A stretch of DNA of 64,000 nt from Paenibacillus tyrphae (GTDB lineage: Bacteria > Bacillota > Bacilli > Paenibacillales > NBRC-103111), in contig NZ_BSDJ01000007.1 of NCBI RefSeq assembly GCF_027925525.1, forward strand, positions 124,001 to 188,000, written 5' to 3'. Below the pieces are notes generated by a model. That model did no database searches, was not told the origin of the DNA, and saw nothing but the letters and a program-made list of their open reading frames with translations. The position numbers were made by a program, and so were the translations under genes. This document shows, piece by piece, positions 7,901-15,398 of this stretch; the first letter of the stretch is position 1, and every line of letters begins with the position of its first letter.

Positions 7901-9597
7901 GGGAAGTAGGCGGTACCGGGTATGCCCCGTCCGGGGAAATTCGCCGTACGGCCATCTCAGGCCGGGCAGTTACGGCACTCGAACAGAGCCCGCAGCAACC
8001 TGAGCTTTCACGCATCCTGCAAATCAGCTTGCTGTGCAACAATGCCAAACTGGAGCAGGACGGCGAAGGACATTGGGCCGTCAAGGGGGACCCCACCGAA
8101 GGAGCGCTTCTTTCTTTTGCGGCCAAAGCGGGCGTACATCCGGAAACGATGCGACAATGGCATCGCGGCAAAGAAATTCCTTTCGATTCGAACACCGGCA
8201 AGATGAGCGTCGTGTGCAAGGATACGGCCGGGACCGAATCTCAGGACTGCTATGTTTTCACAAAAGGGGCTGTAGAGATGCTCTTACAGCGCTGTACCCA
8301 AGTCCAGTCGGATGGCCAGTTGCTCGAACTGACCGAGGAACGCAAACGAATCGTTTTGGAGCAGAACGGCAAGCTGTCCGGCGAAGCGCTGCGCGTACTC
8401 GGTTTCGCCTATCGTCCGCTCACGGACGGAGACCTTCCCGAGCCGGACGAGCGGGATATGATTTTCGTCGGTATGGTCGGCATGATGGACCCGCCGAAGC
8501 CGGAGGCCGCGCACAGCATCCAAGAAGCGCTGGCGCTCGGCGTCAAGCCGGTGATGATTACGGGCGACCATCCGATCACGGCCATTTCGATCGCCAGACA
8601 GCTCGGCATGTACGATGGCTCGCAGCGGGTGCTCTCAGGGCATGAGCTCGACCGGATGACCGACGAAGAGCTCCAAGAAGCGGTCGAGCATACCGCCATT
8701 TTCGCCCGGGTGTCGCCGGAGCATAAGCTGCGGATCGTGCGCGCCTTTCAACAGCGCGGACATTTGGTGGCGATGACGGGGGACGGAGTTAACGACACGC
8801 CCGCCATTAAGCAAGCTAATGTCGGTATCGCGATGGGAAGAACCGGCACCGAGGTGACGAAACAAACGGCGGATATGGTGCTGAAGGAAGACGATTTCGG
8901 CACGATTGTCGAGGCCGTAAAGGAAGGCCGGACCATTATGGGCAATATTCGCAAGGCGCTCGGCTGCCTGCTCACCGGCAATTTGGCGGAGATCATTGTC
9001 TCGAGTACCGCGGTTATCCTGGGCATGCCGCTGCCTCTCGTCCCCGTACAGATTCTGCTTATGAATCTGATCACGGATGCGCTGCCGGCCATGATTTTGG
9101 CCATCAATCCCGGGAATAAAACAAAGCTGACGGAGCGTGTCGAAATCGCCGACGGCAATCTGTACCGGAAAGTCTTTACACGCGGCACTCTGCTCGGCTT
9201 AGGCTCCCTCGGACTGTTCGCGGCAAGCCTCGCGGCCGGAGTTCCTCTCCCGGCAGCCCGGAGCATCGCCTTTGCCACGCTGGTGTCGGGCCAGCTCATG
9301 CAGACGTTCTCGTGGCGGCAGGAGGGCTCGACCGAGTCGGTCAAGGATTGGAGCCGGGACCGTTTTCTGATTGGAGCGCTGGGCGTATCCTGGCTCTCGC
9401 TGCTCGCCGCCCTGTATATACCGCCGGTGGCCCGCTTCTTCCATGCAGCCCCGATCGCATGGAGCCACTGGGTTCCGGTGCTTGCCGTTGCCGGCTCGGT
9501 AACGCTGCTGTCGAAGCCGATCGTAGCATGGGTCGAATCGGGGCGCCAGGCGGCATCGAAGCCGATTCGACAAACGCGGGCGGCCGTCGTCGCATAG
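4948..9597 (+). CDS. Double-length cation-transporting P-type ATPase with HMA-like N-terminus
   Basis: This 1549-residue membrane pump uses ATP to move cations. Residues about 8-75 form an HMA-like ferredoxin fold without a CxxC (RMLPGRIRIEFYGLHN). Two or three membrane helices follow at about 130-225. Residues about 235-640 look like a decayed ATPase half: where DKTGT would be expected the sequence reads KTLLLEDASALYR (D329), with no usable phosphorylation motif. The second half is complete: TGES at 804-807, a PEGLP helix (ASAIPEGLPVTITIAL) typical of P2-type pumps, phosphorylated Asp963 in DKTGTLT, KGDPTEGALL, TGDHP and TGDGVNDTPAIK, then C-terminal helices with NLITDALPA. This layout and length resemble mycobacterial CtpH/CtpI. 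Start: AAGGAG at 4935-4940. PEGLP suggests Ca2+, Mn2+ or a monovalent cation, but the ion is uncertain. Confidence 0.85.
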   Translation: MPTESLKHRRFVRMLPGRIRIEFYGLHNNPDTAQRIQTELSVWTGITLVRACPLSGRVLLTYDERRLKAEQVLERIEQLEEELAQPCADAGSFSSYDVPAVCGQSSPSPDASPVKREAAAAAELPGASCAASGRMPLPLALSMGGLAVLGTKQLLLGRSALARSPAPFYLSAGLSVITGYPLLRRGFQSFAKERKWNADLLLGTGALALALVRENLIVLAGIGLLQYVEWKRNQSAANRSPAVLPPEIKQYTEKANKWGLIGAGATLALTRDPLRAVAVLLAANPRPAFIPAEYGWQQAELVCTENRALLPNSGSLSKLARTKTLLLEDASALYRVESEEIQCLTKESAADKVICLTASLFEKSSHPWKAELSEKARQTCRTLRTAFQVEESAEGLQGKINGARVFAGSYAYCQKQGIDCEMYELEAKRLARHGSDVLFVGVKAESSGGTCIGLLSKKRQLHSAHAPLIRALKAQGWSIGALSCSEGTDISLLERQGLDTDWLLLQPGEWAERLAAGVPRGENALLVTSSDTSPVHALCREYGIPSITVQQLSELPRTLEVAGRMDRSVHLNYRLTAIWNIVGSALAAFGFIRAPLVNLASDALSLAFMSAFRQTSERAAVPPLATGDREAAATAEASVLWHEAPWERAVSHYGTDTGRGLDGGQVHALRSVHGSNQLEGRQPTPWIVSFLAQFKEFTTLILLGTTALSFFTGGLYDGIAMGAVLLANAAVGTMQERKAEQVIESLNRYQPPTCKVLRNGTLEEISALELVPGDIVQLEAGDRVPADIRLVESFNLQVSEAALTGESVPVPKQEAPVDGALPLAERSNMIYMGTDVTRGKATGVVVQTGLHTEMGRLMSLLQNDEKELTPLQKQVTSISKKFIKGALIVCGIVFVTGLLRGIPLMQMVSTSITLAASAIPEGLPVTITIALSAGIFRMARKQALVRKLSALETLGRTTVICSDKTGTLTKNEMTVRHVISLNRSWEVGGTGYAPSGEIRRTAISGRAVTALEQSPQQPELSRILQISLLCNNAKLEQDGEGHWAVKGDPTEGALLSFAAKAGVHPETMRQWHRGKEIPFDSNTGKMSVVCKDTAGTESQDCYVFTKGAVEMLLQRCTQVQSDGQLLELTEERKRIVLEQNGKLSGEALRVLGFAYRPLTDGDLPEPDERDMIFVGMVGMMDPPKPEAAHSIQEALALGVKPVMITGDHPITAISIARQLGMYDGSQRVLSGHELDRMTDEELQEAVEHTAIFARVSPEHKLRIVRAFQQRGHLVAMTGDGVNDTPAIKQANVGIAMGRTGTEVTKQTADMVLKEDDFGTIVEAVKEGRTIMGNIRKALGCLLTGNLAEIIVSSTAVILGMPLPLVPVQILLMNLITDALPAMILAINPGNKTKLTERVEIADGNLYRKVFTRGTLLGLGSLGLFAASLAAGVPLPAARSIAFATLVSGQLMQTFSWRQEGSTESVKDWSRDRFLIGALGVSWLSLLAALYIPPVARFFHAAPIAWSHWVPVLAVAGSVTLLSKPIVAWVESGRQAASKPIRQTRAAVVA

Positions 9598-9624
9598 CTT
9601 GCTGTCCATTCGGAGGTAGGAATC

Positions 9625-9933
9625 ATGAGAGAACAACAGATCGAGAAATGGCTGGTCGGCGCCGCGCTTGCGTTTGCGGCGTCGACACTCCTTCCCGTTG
9701 TTAAAAACACGCTGCTTCCTGTTGCCGAAGCCGGTTATCAAGGCTTGCGGAGCGCGGCAGGCGCTGCCCGTTCGTCCTTGCAGAGAGCCCGGGAGGAGCT
9801 GGAAGATATCGTCGCGGAAGCTCAGTTCGAGCGCATGAAAAAAAAGCTGGACCTCGAAATCGCCTCTTCCGGGGACGAGTTCGAACCGGCGCTGTGCGGC
9901 AGCGAAGCGGGGGAAGCCACGTTTGAAAGATGA
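9625..9933 (+). CDS. PacL-like / DUF5132-like ATPase companion
   Basis: A 102-residue protein with one N-terminal hydrophobic helix (about residues 9-30, LVGAALAFAASTLLPVVK) and a long Ala/Glu/Arg-rich helix (SLQRAREELEDIVAEAQFER). The acidic tail contains one Cys. The arrangement matches PacL proteins that stabilise P-type ATPases in mycobacterial membranes, and also the small DUF5132 family as I remember it. GGAGGT precedes the ATG by about eight bases. It lies 27 bases after the ATPase stop, so co-transcription is very likely. The His-rich metal-binding end of mycobacterial PacL1 is absent, so metal binding is not supported. Confidence 0.65.
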   Translation: MREQQIEKWLVGAALAFAASTLLPVVKNTLLPVAEAGYQGLRSAAGAARSSLQRAREELEDIVAEAQFERMKKKLDLEIASSGDEFEPALCGSEAGEATFER

Positions 9934-10114
9934 CTCTGTCGAATTTCATCTGAAGCAGGCGCGGCTCCATCTGGAGCAAGCTTTAACTGCGACCAAGTTA
10001 CAAGCTTCCGACGACTCGGAGGAAGCGCATCAATCGATGTCGGAGCAATGGCGACTTTTTTTCGCCTTTTTGATCGGAGACGGTAATCGAGAAACGGAAA
10101 TAAAGGAGACTTGA
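9923..10114 (+). CDS. Small protein, paralogue of its downstream neighbour
   Basis: A 63-residue protein starting at TTG 9923 and overlapping the upstream gene by 11 bases; GGGGAAG lies about seven bases before it. It begins KDDSVEFHLKQARLHLEQAL, nearly the same motif as SVDFHLREALSHLDAAL in the next gene, so the pair arose by duplication. Both have a mid-protein segment with QWRLFF or QWERFL. No membrane helix or catalytic motif is visible. Tight coupling to the P-type ATPase operon suggests an accessory function. The family is unknown to me. Confidence 0.55.
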   Translation: MKDDSVEFHLKQARLHLEQALTATKLQASDDSEEAHQSMSEQWRLFFAFLIGDGNRETEIKET

Positions 10115-10116
10115 GC

Positions 10117-10341
10117 ATGCAGGAGCCCTCTGTCGATTTCCATTTGCGCGAAGCGCTATCCCATTTGGACGCGGCGCTGAATAAAAGCATTCTTCACGTC
10201 CAAGCGAACGCGGCGGCCAAAAAAGAAGTGGGACAGCAGTGGGAACGATTTTTAGGGGAATTTTTTCAACAGGTCCGGGAAAAGGGAAAGCAGTCCAAGC
10301 TCAACCTGTGGAGTTGGGTCGCTTTCCCGCGCATTCGCTAG
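10117..10341 (+). CDS. Small protein, second member of the tandem pair
   Basis: A 74-residue basic protein. ATG 10117 is preferred to TTG 10111 because AAAGGAG at 10102-10108 is then eight bases away. It shares the SVxFHLxxAxxHLxxAL motif at residues 5-21 and a QQWERFL segment with the gene before it. It ends in a basic, aromatic tail (KLNLWSWVAFPRIR) that could touch the membrane. It is the last gene of the ATPase operon. Function is unknown; an adaptor for the pump is inferred from position. Confidence 0.55.
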   Translation: MQEPSVDFHLREALSHLDAALNKSILHVQANAAAKKEVGQQWERFLGEFFQQVREKGKQSKLNLWSWVAFPRIR

Positions 10342-10413
10342 AAGGAGGCCAGTCCAAGCTCCGTTCTATCCGATGTCTGACGGGTCCACATGGCCGGTCT
10401 TTTTGCACGCATA

Positions 10414-11376
10414 TTAATCCCGTCGGTCTGATCGCAGCGTCAAGCCGAACGGTTTGCATGAAGGCTTTTGCTTGCCATGACGGTCAAAGTGAAGCGTGGC
10501 GTTGATCTCGCCGCCCAGAATCATTACGATGCTGGACAAATACAGCCACGTCAAAAGCACGATAATGCCGCCGATGCTGCCATACGTTTTCGTATAGCTG
10601 CCGAAATGATTGACATAGTAGGAAAATAGCAGCGAAGCGGCGACCCATCCGGCCGTGGCGAACAAAGCGCCCGGCAGCACTTCACTGAACGTTAGCCGCA
10701 AATTCGGCGTGTAGCGGTATAAGAGGATGAATACGACAGCAATAGTTACAAGCGGAATTACATATTGGATAAACCCCCACAGCAAATCGAAATTTCCCGG
10801 GAAATGTACAAATTTGTAAACCGAGGCTCCGACGATCTTGCCGAAGATTAGCAGTACGAATGTAAACAAAACGACAATCGCCAGAACCAAGGTAAACAGG
10901 ACGGAAATCCCTTTGACCTTCCAAAACGGACGGCTCTCTTCCTCGTCATACGCCTTGTTTAACGCCTTCATCACCGCGCCGATGCCATTGGAGGCCGACC
11001 ACAAGGCGGCAAGCAATCCGATGGAAAGTACGGAGCCGCTGCGCGACCTTTGAATTTCCTCGAATGCATCCGCCACCGCTCGACTCGACAGATTCGGCAT
11101 TATGCGGGCCATGCTGTCGATGACCTCCGATGCCGAAATCTCGGTGAAGCTAAGGAGTGCAATGACGAAAATTAGAAAAGGAAAGAAAGCCAATATCAAA
11201 TAATAAGTAAGCTGGGCACCCAAAGCTGGCACCTCATCGTCTTGAAAGCGGCAGTACAGCTGAATCAAAAAGGCCGCGCAGCCCATCCGCCTTTTCCTCT
11301 GTGAAGCGCTGTCAATTCGGGTTCCGCCGAACGAAGCTCCCTTCCGATCCCGAGGCTCTACAGTTCTCGCCATCAT
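10414..11376 (-). CDS. YihY/BrkB-family inner membrane protein
   Basis: A 320-residue polytopic membrane protein of the YihY/BrkB family, sometimes mislabelled ribonuclease BN. Six helices are visible, starting with AQLTYYLILAFFPFLIFVIALL. Family hallmarks are present: the SNGIGAVMKALNKAYD segment, PNLRLTFSEVLPGALFATAGW and the closing GSIGGIIVLLTWLYLSSIVMILGG (written here in part). The N-terminal 35 residues are basic and cytoplasmic. GGAGG lies five bases before the tandem ATGs at 11376 and 11373. It is a single-gene unit convergent with the ATPase operon. The physiological role is poorly defined. Confidence 0.85.
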   Translation of the reverse strand: MMARTVEPRDRKGASFGGTRIDSASQRKRRMGCAAFLIQLYCRFQDDEVPALGAQLTYYLILAFFPFLIFVIALLSFTEISASEVIDSMARIMPNLSSRAVADAFEEIQRSRSGSVLSIGLLAALWSASNGIGAVMKALNKAYDEEESRPFWKVKGISVLFTLVLAIVVLFTFVLLIFGKIVGASVYKFVHFPGNFDLLWGFIQYVIPLVTIAVVFILLYRYTPNLRLTFSEVLPGALFATAGWVAASLLFSYYVNHFGSYTKTYGSIGGIIVLLTWLYLSSIVMILGGEINATLHFDRHGKQKPSCKPFGLTLRSDRRD

Positions 11377-11512
11377 CCCAGCCTCCTTCCGCTGCGTAAG
11401 CTTGGAAAGTCTCTGCTTGGATAGTTACTTAACCGTGAAGAGCCTTCGCTGAATCAACCGCAGAACCGCGGCCCCCAGCTTCTCTCCGGACCGTGCCCGG
11501 CGCTGCCTCAAT

Positions 11513-12076
11513 TCAGACGGGAGAACGCTGCTTTTCCATAAACCCGGCGGCATCTTGGTCGGCCTTGCTCTGGTTGCATGCATAACAGGAGCATACGCAG
11601 TTCACCGGCGTCGTATGGCCTCCCTTGGATTTCGGGACGATATGGTCGATCGTATCGCCATATCCTCCGCAATAGCGGCACGTATAATGATCCCGGGTCA
11701 TAATCATAGTCCGGAAATCGTCGTTGCTGTACAGCCGGCGAATCATGTATGGCGTAACGACAACGGCCGCCTGTTCCTCCACCAACAGCACTGCGAGGCT
11801 CCATTCAATCTCTTGCATCCATGGCCTGCCATTGTTGCTCTTCCCCTTCATGCGAATCATGCCCTGCCTGTCTTGTCTCAACAGTTTCGCGGCACGAGGC
11901 ACCGGGGGTGCTTGTGGGGATGGCGCTGCCGGCTTTCGCCGCTCGCATTTGCGGCATACGTTTTTGCGGGATGCTCCGCTTGCTTTTCGGCCGCCCCGGG
12001 GCGGGAACTGCCGGTAATATTTGCTTTGTCCGCAGCGTTTGCACGCTTTATATAGGCTGCAGTAGGCTCCAGTCAT
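11513..12076 (-). CDS. HNH endonuclease with N-terminal zinc ribbon
   Basis: The N-terminus has two CxxC pairs (CKRCGQ and VCRKCE), a zinc ribbon. The C-terminal half is an HNH nuclease: YTCRYCGGYGDTIDHIVPKS supplies the Cys pair and the DH catalytic pair, then a central Asn region and CYACNQSKAD with the second Cys pair. Such proteins cut DNA using one metal ion. ATG 12076 is chosen because AGAGGAAC lies seven bases upstream; an upstream ATG at 12103 has no clear site. No methylase, phage gene or intron lies nearby, so it is an orphan. A role in DNA repair, restriction or mobile-element biology cannot be separated. Confidence 0.8.
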   Translation of the reverse strand: MTGAYCSLYKACKRCGQSKYYRQFPPRGGRKASGASRKNVCRKCERRKPAAPSPQAPPVPRAAKLLRQDRQGMIRMKGKSNNGRPWMQEIEWSLAVLLVEEQAAVVVTPYMIRRLYSNDDFRTMIMTRDHYTCRYCGGYGDTIDHIVPKSKGGHTTPVNCVCSCYACNQSKADQDAAGFMEKQRSPV

Positions 12077-12196
12077 GTTGTTCCTCTTCTTTTCGTCTGA
12101 CATCGCTAAGGTCTAGTATAACAGGTTTGCCAGGATTTCCGCATGTTCCATTCTTTAACGCCTTTTATCGTTGATCCTGTGCATCATTAACGGCGC

Positions 12197-12226
12197 AAAA
12201 AAAAAACCGGAGCGTCCCTCTCCGGG
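12197..12226 (-). terminator. Terminator for the RiPP operon or its MFS gene
   Basis: On the minus strand CCGGAG (12220-12225) and CTCCGG (12207-12212) form a six-base-pair stem with a seven-base loop, followed by ten T (12197-12206). It is the first strong terminator after the MFS gene at 12516, so repeat copy A would be transcribed in that gene's 3' untranslated region. Confidence 0.75.
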
Positions 12227-12233
12227 TGATTGC

Positions 12234-12491
12234 TGAGAAAGTGAGTTTTTACAAAAATAGAGATGCAAACGGAGGTGGGGTATCCACTGGAGAAGCGATA
12301 GCGGCCGCCTTTGTCTTCGGGAAATGTCCGCTCTAAGCGGCTTCTAATCAAATTTCCCGAGGACCCGGGGTCCCCGCAAAGTAATCGGACTAAGCTTCCC
12401 CGATTCAACTTCACTTTGCGGGGTGGAGCAGCGGTCGGAAGTGGATACCCCACCCCCTCGTAACCTCTATTATCTCAGTTGCCCTTTCTCA
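12234..12491. repeat. Structured intergenic repeat, copy A (with inserted hairpin)
   Basis: Nested stems are visible: TGAGAAAG 12234-12241 with CTTTCTCA 12484-12491; AATAGAG 12256-12262 with CTCTATT 12465-12471; a perfect 15-base-pair stem 12274-12288 with 12440-12454; GTCTTCGGGAAAT 12313-12325 with 12352-12364; CCGC/GCGG at 12328-12340. The stretch 12365-12425 is absent from copy B and is itself a hairpin (CCCCGCAAAGT 12372-12382 with ACTTTGCGGGG 12413-12423). No gene is seen in 12104-12515 apart from this and the terminator. Confidence 0.85.
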
Positions 12492-12515
12492 ACACTCTAT
12501 TCGGCCGGTTCGGCC

Positions 12516-13745
12516 TTACCCGCTAACCTCCGTTTGCGATTTCACCCCCGGCTGCGCGGTAATTTGCTTATAGAGCATGAAAAACACAGCGACCACGATA
12601 ACCTCAAATGCGCCTGCCCAAAAGTACATCTGTCTTATCCCGAGGCGGTCGGTCAGAAAGCCTGTAAAAAAGCGGGACAGCGGCGTAGAGGTCATACTAA
12701 TCGCCGCAAACAGACTGCCGACCCGCGCCATGTAGCGGTTGGGTACTTCTTTCTGCATCATCGTGCGGATAAAAATGTTGACCAACGCCGTACATACGCT
12801 CAGCCACGCGAAGTTTAGACATAGAAATACAAGGGTTGAAGAAAAGCAGACGGTTAAAATCGCCAATCCCTGGCCCAAAAATCCGAGCAGCACATATAGA
12901 AAGGACGGCTGCTTCACGCTTTTCACCGACAATAAACTGCCGCAGACGATCCCGGCAGCGGCCTGCCAAGTATAAATATACGACATATGCTGCGCATCCC
13001 AGTTCATGCTTTTCATTAGAAACGGAAGCAGCAAGCCGTTGCTGTTCGCCCCGATATTTACACAAAAAATAAGCCATAGGAGCGTCATCATCATTCGGCT
13101 GTTCCGAATAAAGACCCAGCCCTCCGTAAGGCTTTGCGTATAATGCTTCCATTTGCCGGATTCCGGTTTAGGTTCAGTTTGCGTCTTTTGGATACGAACG
13201 AGGAGAAGAAGCAGTGCCGATGCCGTATAGCATCCGGCCATACAAAGAAAGGAAGCTTGAATGCCGAGCAAATTCATGCATAGTGCGCTGATGGAAGGGG
13301 CAATCAGGGACAAGACGCGGGCAAGGGTGTACCACACGCCGTTCATTCGGCTTAAGTGGTCCTCGGACACAAGCTGAGGCTTGATCGTCTCTACCGCAGG
13401 ATAAAAGCTGGCATCTGTGATGGCAAAAGCGATAGCGATCAGCAGCAGCACAACCAAGGACGGGGCCTGGGTCAGGCTCACCAGCATCAATCCAATCATC
13501 AGAAGCGCACGTATCACATTGGAGACGGCGATGATTTTTTTGGCTCCCCATATATCAACCCAGGCCCCGCAAAATATGCTGGCGACAAATTGGGTGATCC
13601 CGCTGACCAGCATAATCGTCCCCATATATTGAACGGAATGAGTCGCCGATGCGATATACCAGGAAAATACGAAAAAATAAATCAAGTCCCCGATGCTGCT
13701 CACCATTCCACACGCGACAAATGCCAGGAAATTTTTGTTGAGCAT
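12516..13745 (-). CDS. MFS exporter of the RiPP cluster
   Basis: A major facilitator protein with about 12 hydrophobic helices, beginning LNKNFLAFVACGMVSSIGDL. The first loop has the WVDIWGAKKIIAVSN stretch corresponding to the MFS loop motif. ATG 13745 has AAAGGGAAG seven bases upstream; ATG 13769 is in frame and directly follows the radical SAM stop at 13771. As last gene of the operon after the decarboxylase, precursor and maturase, its probable job is export of, or immunity to, the modified peptide. No ABC exporter or leader peptidase accompanies it, so leader removal must use another protease. Confidence 0.75.
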   Translation of the reverse strand: MLNKNFLAFVACGMVSSIGDLIYFFVFSWYIASATHSVQYMGTIMLVSGITQFVASIFCGAWVDIWGAKKIIAVSNVIRALLMIGLMLVSLTQAPSLVVLLLIAIAFAITDASFYPAVETIKPQLVSEDHLSRMNGVWYTLARVLSLIAPSISALCMNLLGIQASFLCMAGCYTASALLLLLVRIQKTQTEPKPESGKWKHYTQSLTEGWVFIRNSRMMMTLLWLIFCVNIGANSNGLLLPFLMKSMNWDAQHMSYIYTWQAAAGIVCGSLLSVKSVKQPSFLYVLLGFLGQGLAILTVCFSSTLVFLCLNFAWLSVCTALVNIFIRTMMQKEVPNRYMARVGSLFAAISMTSTPLSRFFTGFLTDRLGIRQMYFWAGAFEVIVVAVFFMLYKQITAQPGVKSQTEVSG

Positions 13746-13770
13746 GGGTTGCTTCCCTTTCTCACGCATC

Positions 13771-15165
13771 TTACGCGTTTGCGGAAGTAGCCTGCCTTTG
13801 TACCGCCATTTTGCGTTTTTCCTTGCCGACGATCCGGATGACGTCTTTAATTTTGGACTTTAACGGGGGACAGGGGGCTACCCCCTTCTCGATCCGCACG
13901 AGCGGACAGGACGCGCCTTGACAGGAGGGACGCAGGAAGCAGGATTTACAACCCGAATCCTCCGACTCGTCGTTCATAATCCACAGCGCGTGCTTATCGG
14001 CATCAAGCTGCATCTGTCCGTCCGGCGTGATGCGCCCGATTTGATTGTTCTCGTTGTACAAGGCTACGGTGCATTTGTATACGATGCCGTCCGAACCAAT
14101 GACAAAGGAATTGGATTTAGCCGCATAGCAAACGTAACCGCCCGGCTTCAAAATGTCTTCCAAGTCATTGTTAAGCCCTTCTTCCAGACCCATCGTGCAC
14201 AAATTCAATTGATGCTTGACCGATTCCTTAAGCGACACCACTTCCAGATTGTCGTCGTTCTTTCCCCCCCATTTGCCGATGGGGAAATAATCGATGCGGA
14301 ACCGCAGATCCTCTCCGAAATGCGCACGGAGCTTTTGGATAAAGCTTGGAATCTGATGCACGTTGGTCTGGTCAAAGTTAATGCGGATTTTACAGCGGAA
14401 CGGTTCGGGACGTTCCTTCAGGTGCAGCAGGTTTTGAAAAATCGTTTCGAACGTGGGGGCTCCGTTCTGCAAATACCGGTTGGCGTTATGCTGCTCGGCA
14501 TCGCCGTCCAGCGTAATTTGGAAAGTAAATACGCGACAGGCAAACAGCCGCTCGATATTTTTTTTCGTTAGCAGATACGCATTCGTGGTCATGTTGGACC
14601 GGTAGTTAACCCCGTACTCGTCGCACAGGGGGATAATGTGCTGCGATATTTCTTCTATAGCGTCAAGCGCAAGGAGGGGTTCGCCTCCAAACCAACTCAT
14701 TTGCAAACGGTTGAGAAAACGAACCTTGTGCTGGAGGAATGTTTTCACTCCTTGAATGACCTCCGGCTGCAGCTTGCCTTTTTCAAATTTTTCATAACAG
14801 TATTTGCAACGGAAGTTGCACTGTTCGGTTGTCAAAAAGATGAGTCTGAGCTTCTGTTCGCTTCTTCCGACCATTTCATGCAGCATGCGAGCGCGAAAAA
14901 ACTCGTTGATATCCTCGCGAACGAGGAAGCCTTGCTTCTTGAGGACGGCGGCCAACCCTTCCAACGATTCATCCGCTCCAAGCTTGAGCAGTTGATCGAC
15001 ATAGGGAACCTGCTCGGCCGAAATATGCATAAAAGCGCCTGACATCGTATTCGTCATGTACATGCTTCCATCGGGCTCCACCGCTTTAATGTTGTAGCGG
15101 GAGGCGCGATAACGAGTACTTTTGGTTACACCTTTGCGCTGCGGCAGTACTGTAAATGGCTCCAT
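13771..15165 (-). CDS. Radical SAM/SPASM peptide maturase
   Basis: A 464-residue radical SAM enzyme. C116, C120 and C123 in EQCNFRCKYCYEKF form the CX3CX2C that binds the S-adenosylmethionine [4Fe-4S] cluster. The C-terminal SPASM domain has GYVCYA, a GIVYKC segment, and CKSCFLRPSCQGASC followed by APC, enough Cys for two auxiliary clusters as in thioether- and carbon-crosslink-forming RiPP maturases. Residues about 15-95 resemble the small winged domain that often recognises leader peptides in such enzymes. ATG 15165 is favoured (GGCGGTGA five bases upstream); GTG 15174 is possible. It lies between the precursor gene and the exporter. The bond it forms is not predictable. Confidence 0.85.
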   Translation of the reverse strand: MEPFTVLPQRKGVTKSTRYRASRYNIKAVEPDGSMYMTNTMSGAFMHISAEQVPYVDQLLKLGADESLEGLAAVLKKQGFLVREDINEFFRARMLHEMVGRSEQKLRLIFLTTEQCNFRCKYCYEKFEKGKLQPEVIQGVKTFLQHKVRFLNRLQMSWFGGEPLLALDAIEEISQHIIPLCDEYGVNYRSNMTTNAYLLTKKNIERLFACRVFTFQITLDGDAEQHNANRYLQNGAPTFETIFQNLLHLKERPEPFRCKIRINFDQTNVHQIPSFIQKLRAHFGEDLRFRIDYFPIGKWGGKNDDNLEVVSLKESVKHQLNLCTMGLEEGLNNDLEDILKPGGYVCYAAKSNSFVIGSDGIVYKCTVALYNENNQIGRITPDGQMQLDADKHALWIMNDESEDSGCKSCFLRPSCQGASCPLVRIEKGVAPCPPLKSKIKDVIRIVGKEKRKMAVQRQATSANA

Positions 15166-15194
15166 TTCATTCACCGCCCTATTTACGAGTTAGA

Positions 15195-15222
15195 AGAGCT
15201 GGAAACCAATGTCCCCAGCTCT
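15195..15222 (-). promoter_or_regulatory. Hairpin between precursor and maturase genes
   Basis: AGAGCTGG (15195-15202) and CCAGCTCT (15215-15222) form a perfect eight-base-pair stem with a 12-base loop, without a T run. It begins nine bases after the precursor stop. In RiPP operons such hairpins often reduce read-through or protect the precursor mRNA, giving more precursor than enzyme; that role is inferred. Confidence 0.6.
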
Positions 15223-15230
15223 GTCGTTAC

Positions 15231-15359
15231 CTAGCAACCGTTACAGTTGTCGTTCGCATCGCTTTCATTGTCATCAATAATCGAAGACAATTCCGCCAAA
15301 TCTACAGCTTCATCCAATACGTCTACGCCATGAAAAACTACAGCGTTTTCCATTTTCAT
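15231..15359 (-). CDS. Candidate RiPP precursor peptide ending in NCNGC
   Basis: A 42-residue peptide. It starts MKMENAVVFHG, has an acidic leader-like middle (VLDEAVDLAELSSIIDD) and ends DANDNCNGC. Its only two Cys are at positions 39 and 42, the second being the C-terminal residue. The ribosome binding site AAAGGAGGTGATAT is nearly a full match to the 16S tail, about eight bases before ATG 15359, implying high expression. The C-terminal Cys is what EpiD-type decarboxylases act on, and such an enzyme is encoded immediately upstream; a radical SAM maturase follows. No Ser/Thr dehydratase is present, so a classical lanthipeptide route is unlikely. The core boundary is unknown. Confidence 0.8.
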   Translation of the reverse strand: MKMENAVVFHGVDVLDEAVDLAELSSIIDDNESDANDNCNGC

Positions 15360-15398
15360 ATGATATCACCTCCTTTCATTGAAGAAAAAGACGGATCA

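Noticed and set aside
11513..12076. HNH gene considered as a sign of a prophage or group I intron
   Set aside because: No phage structural gene, integrase or split gene is found around it.
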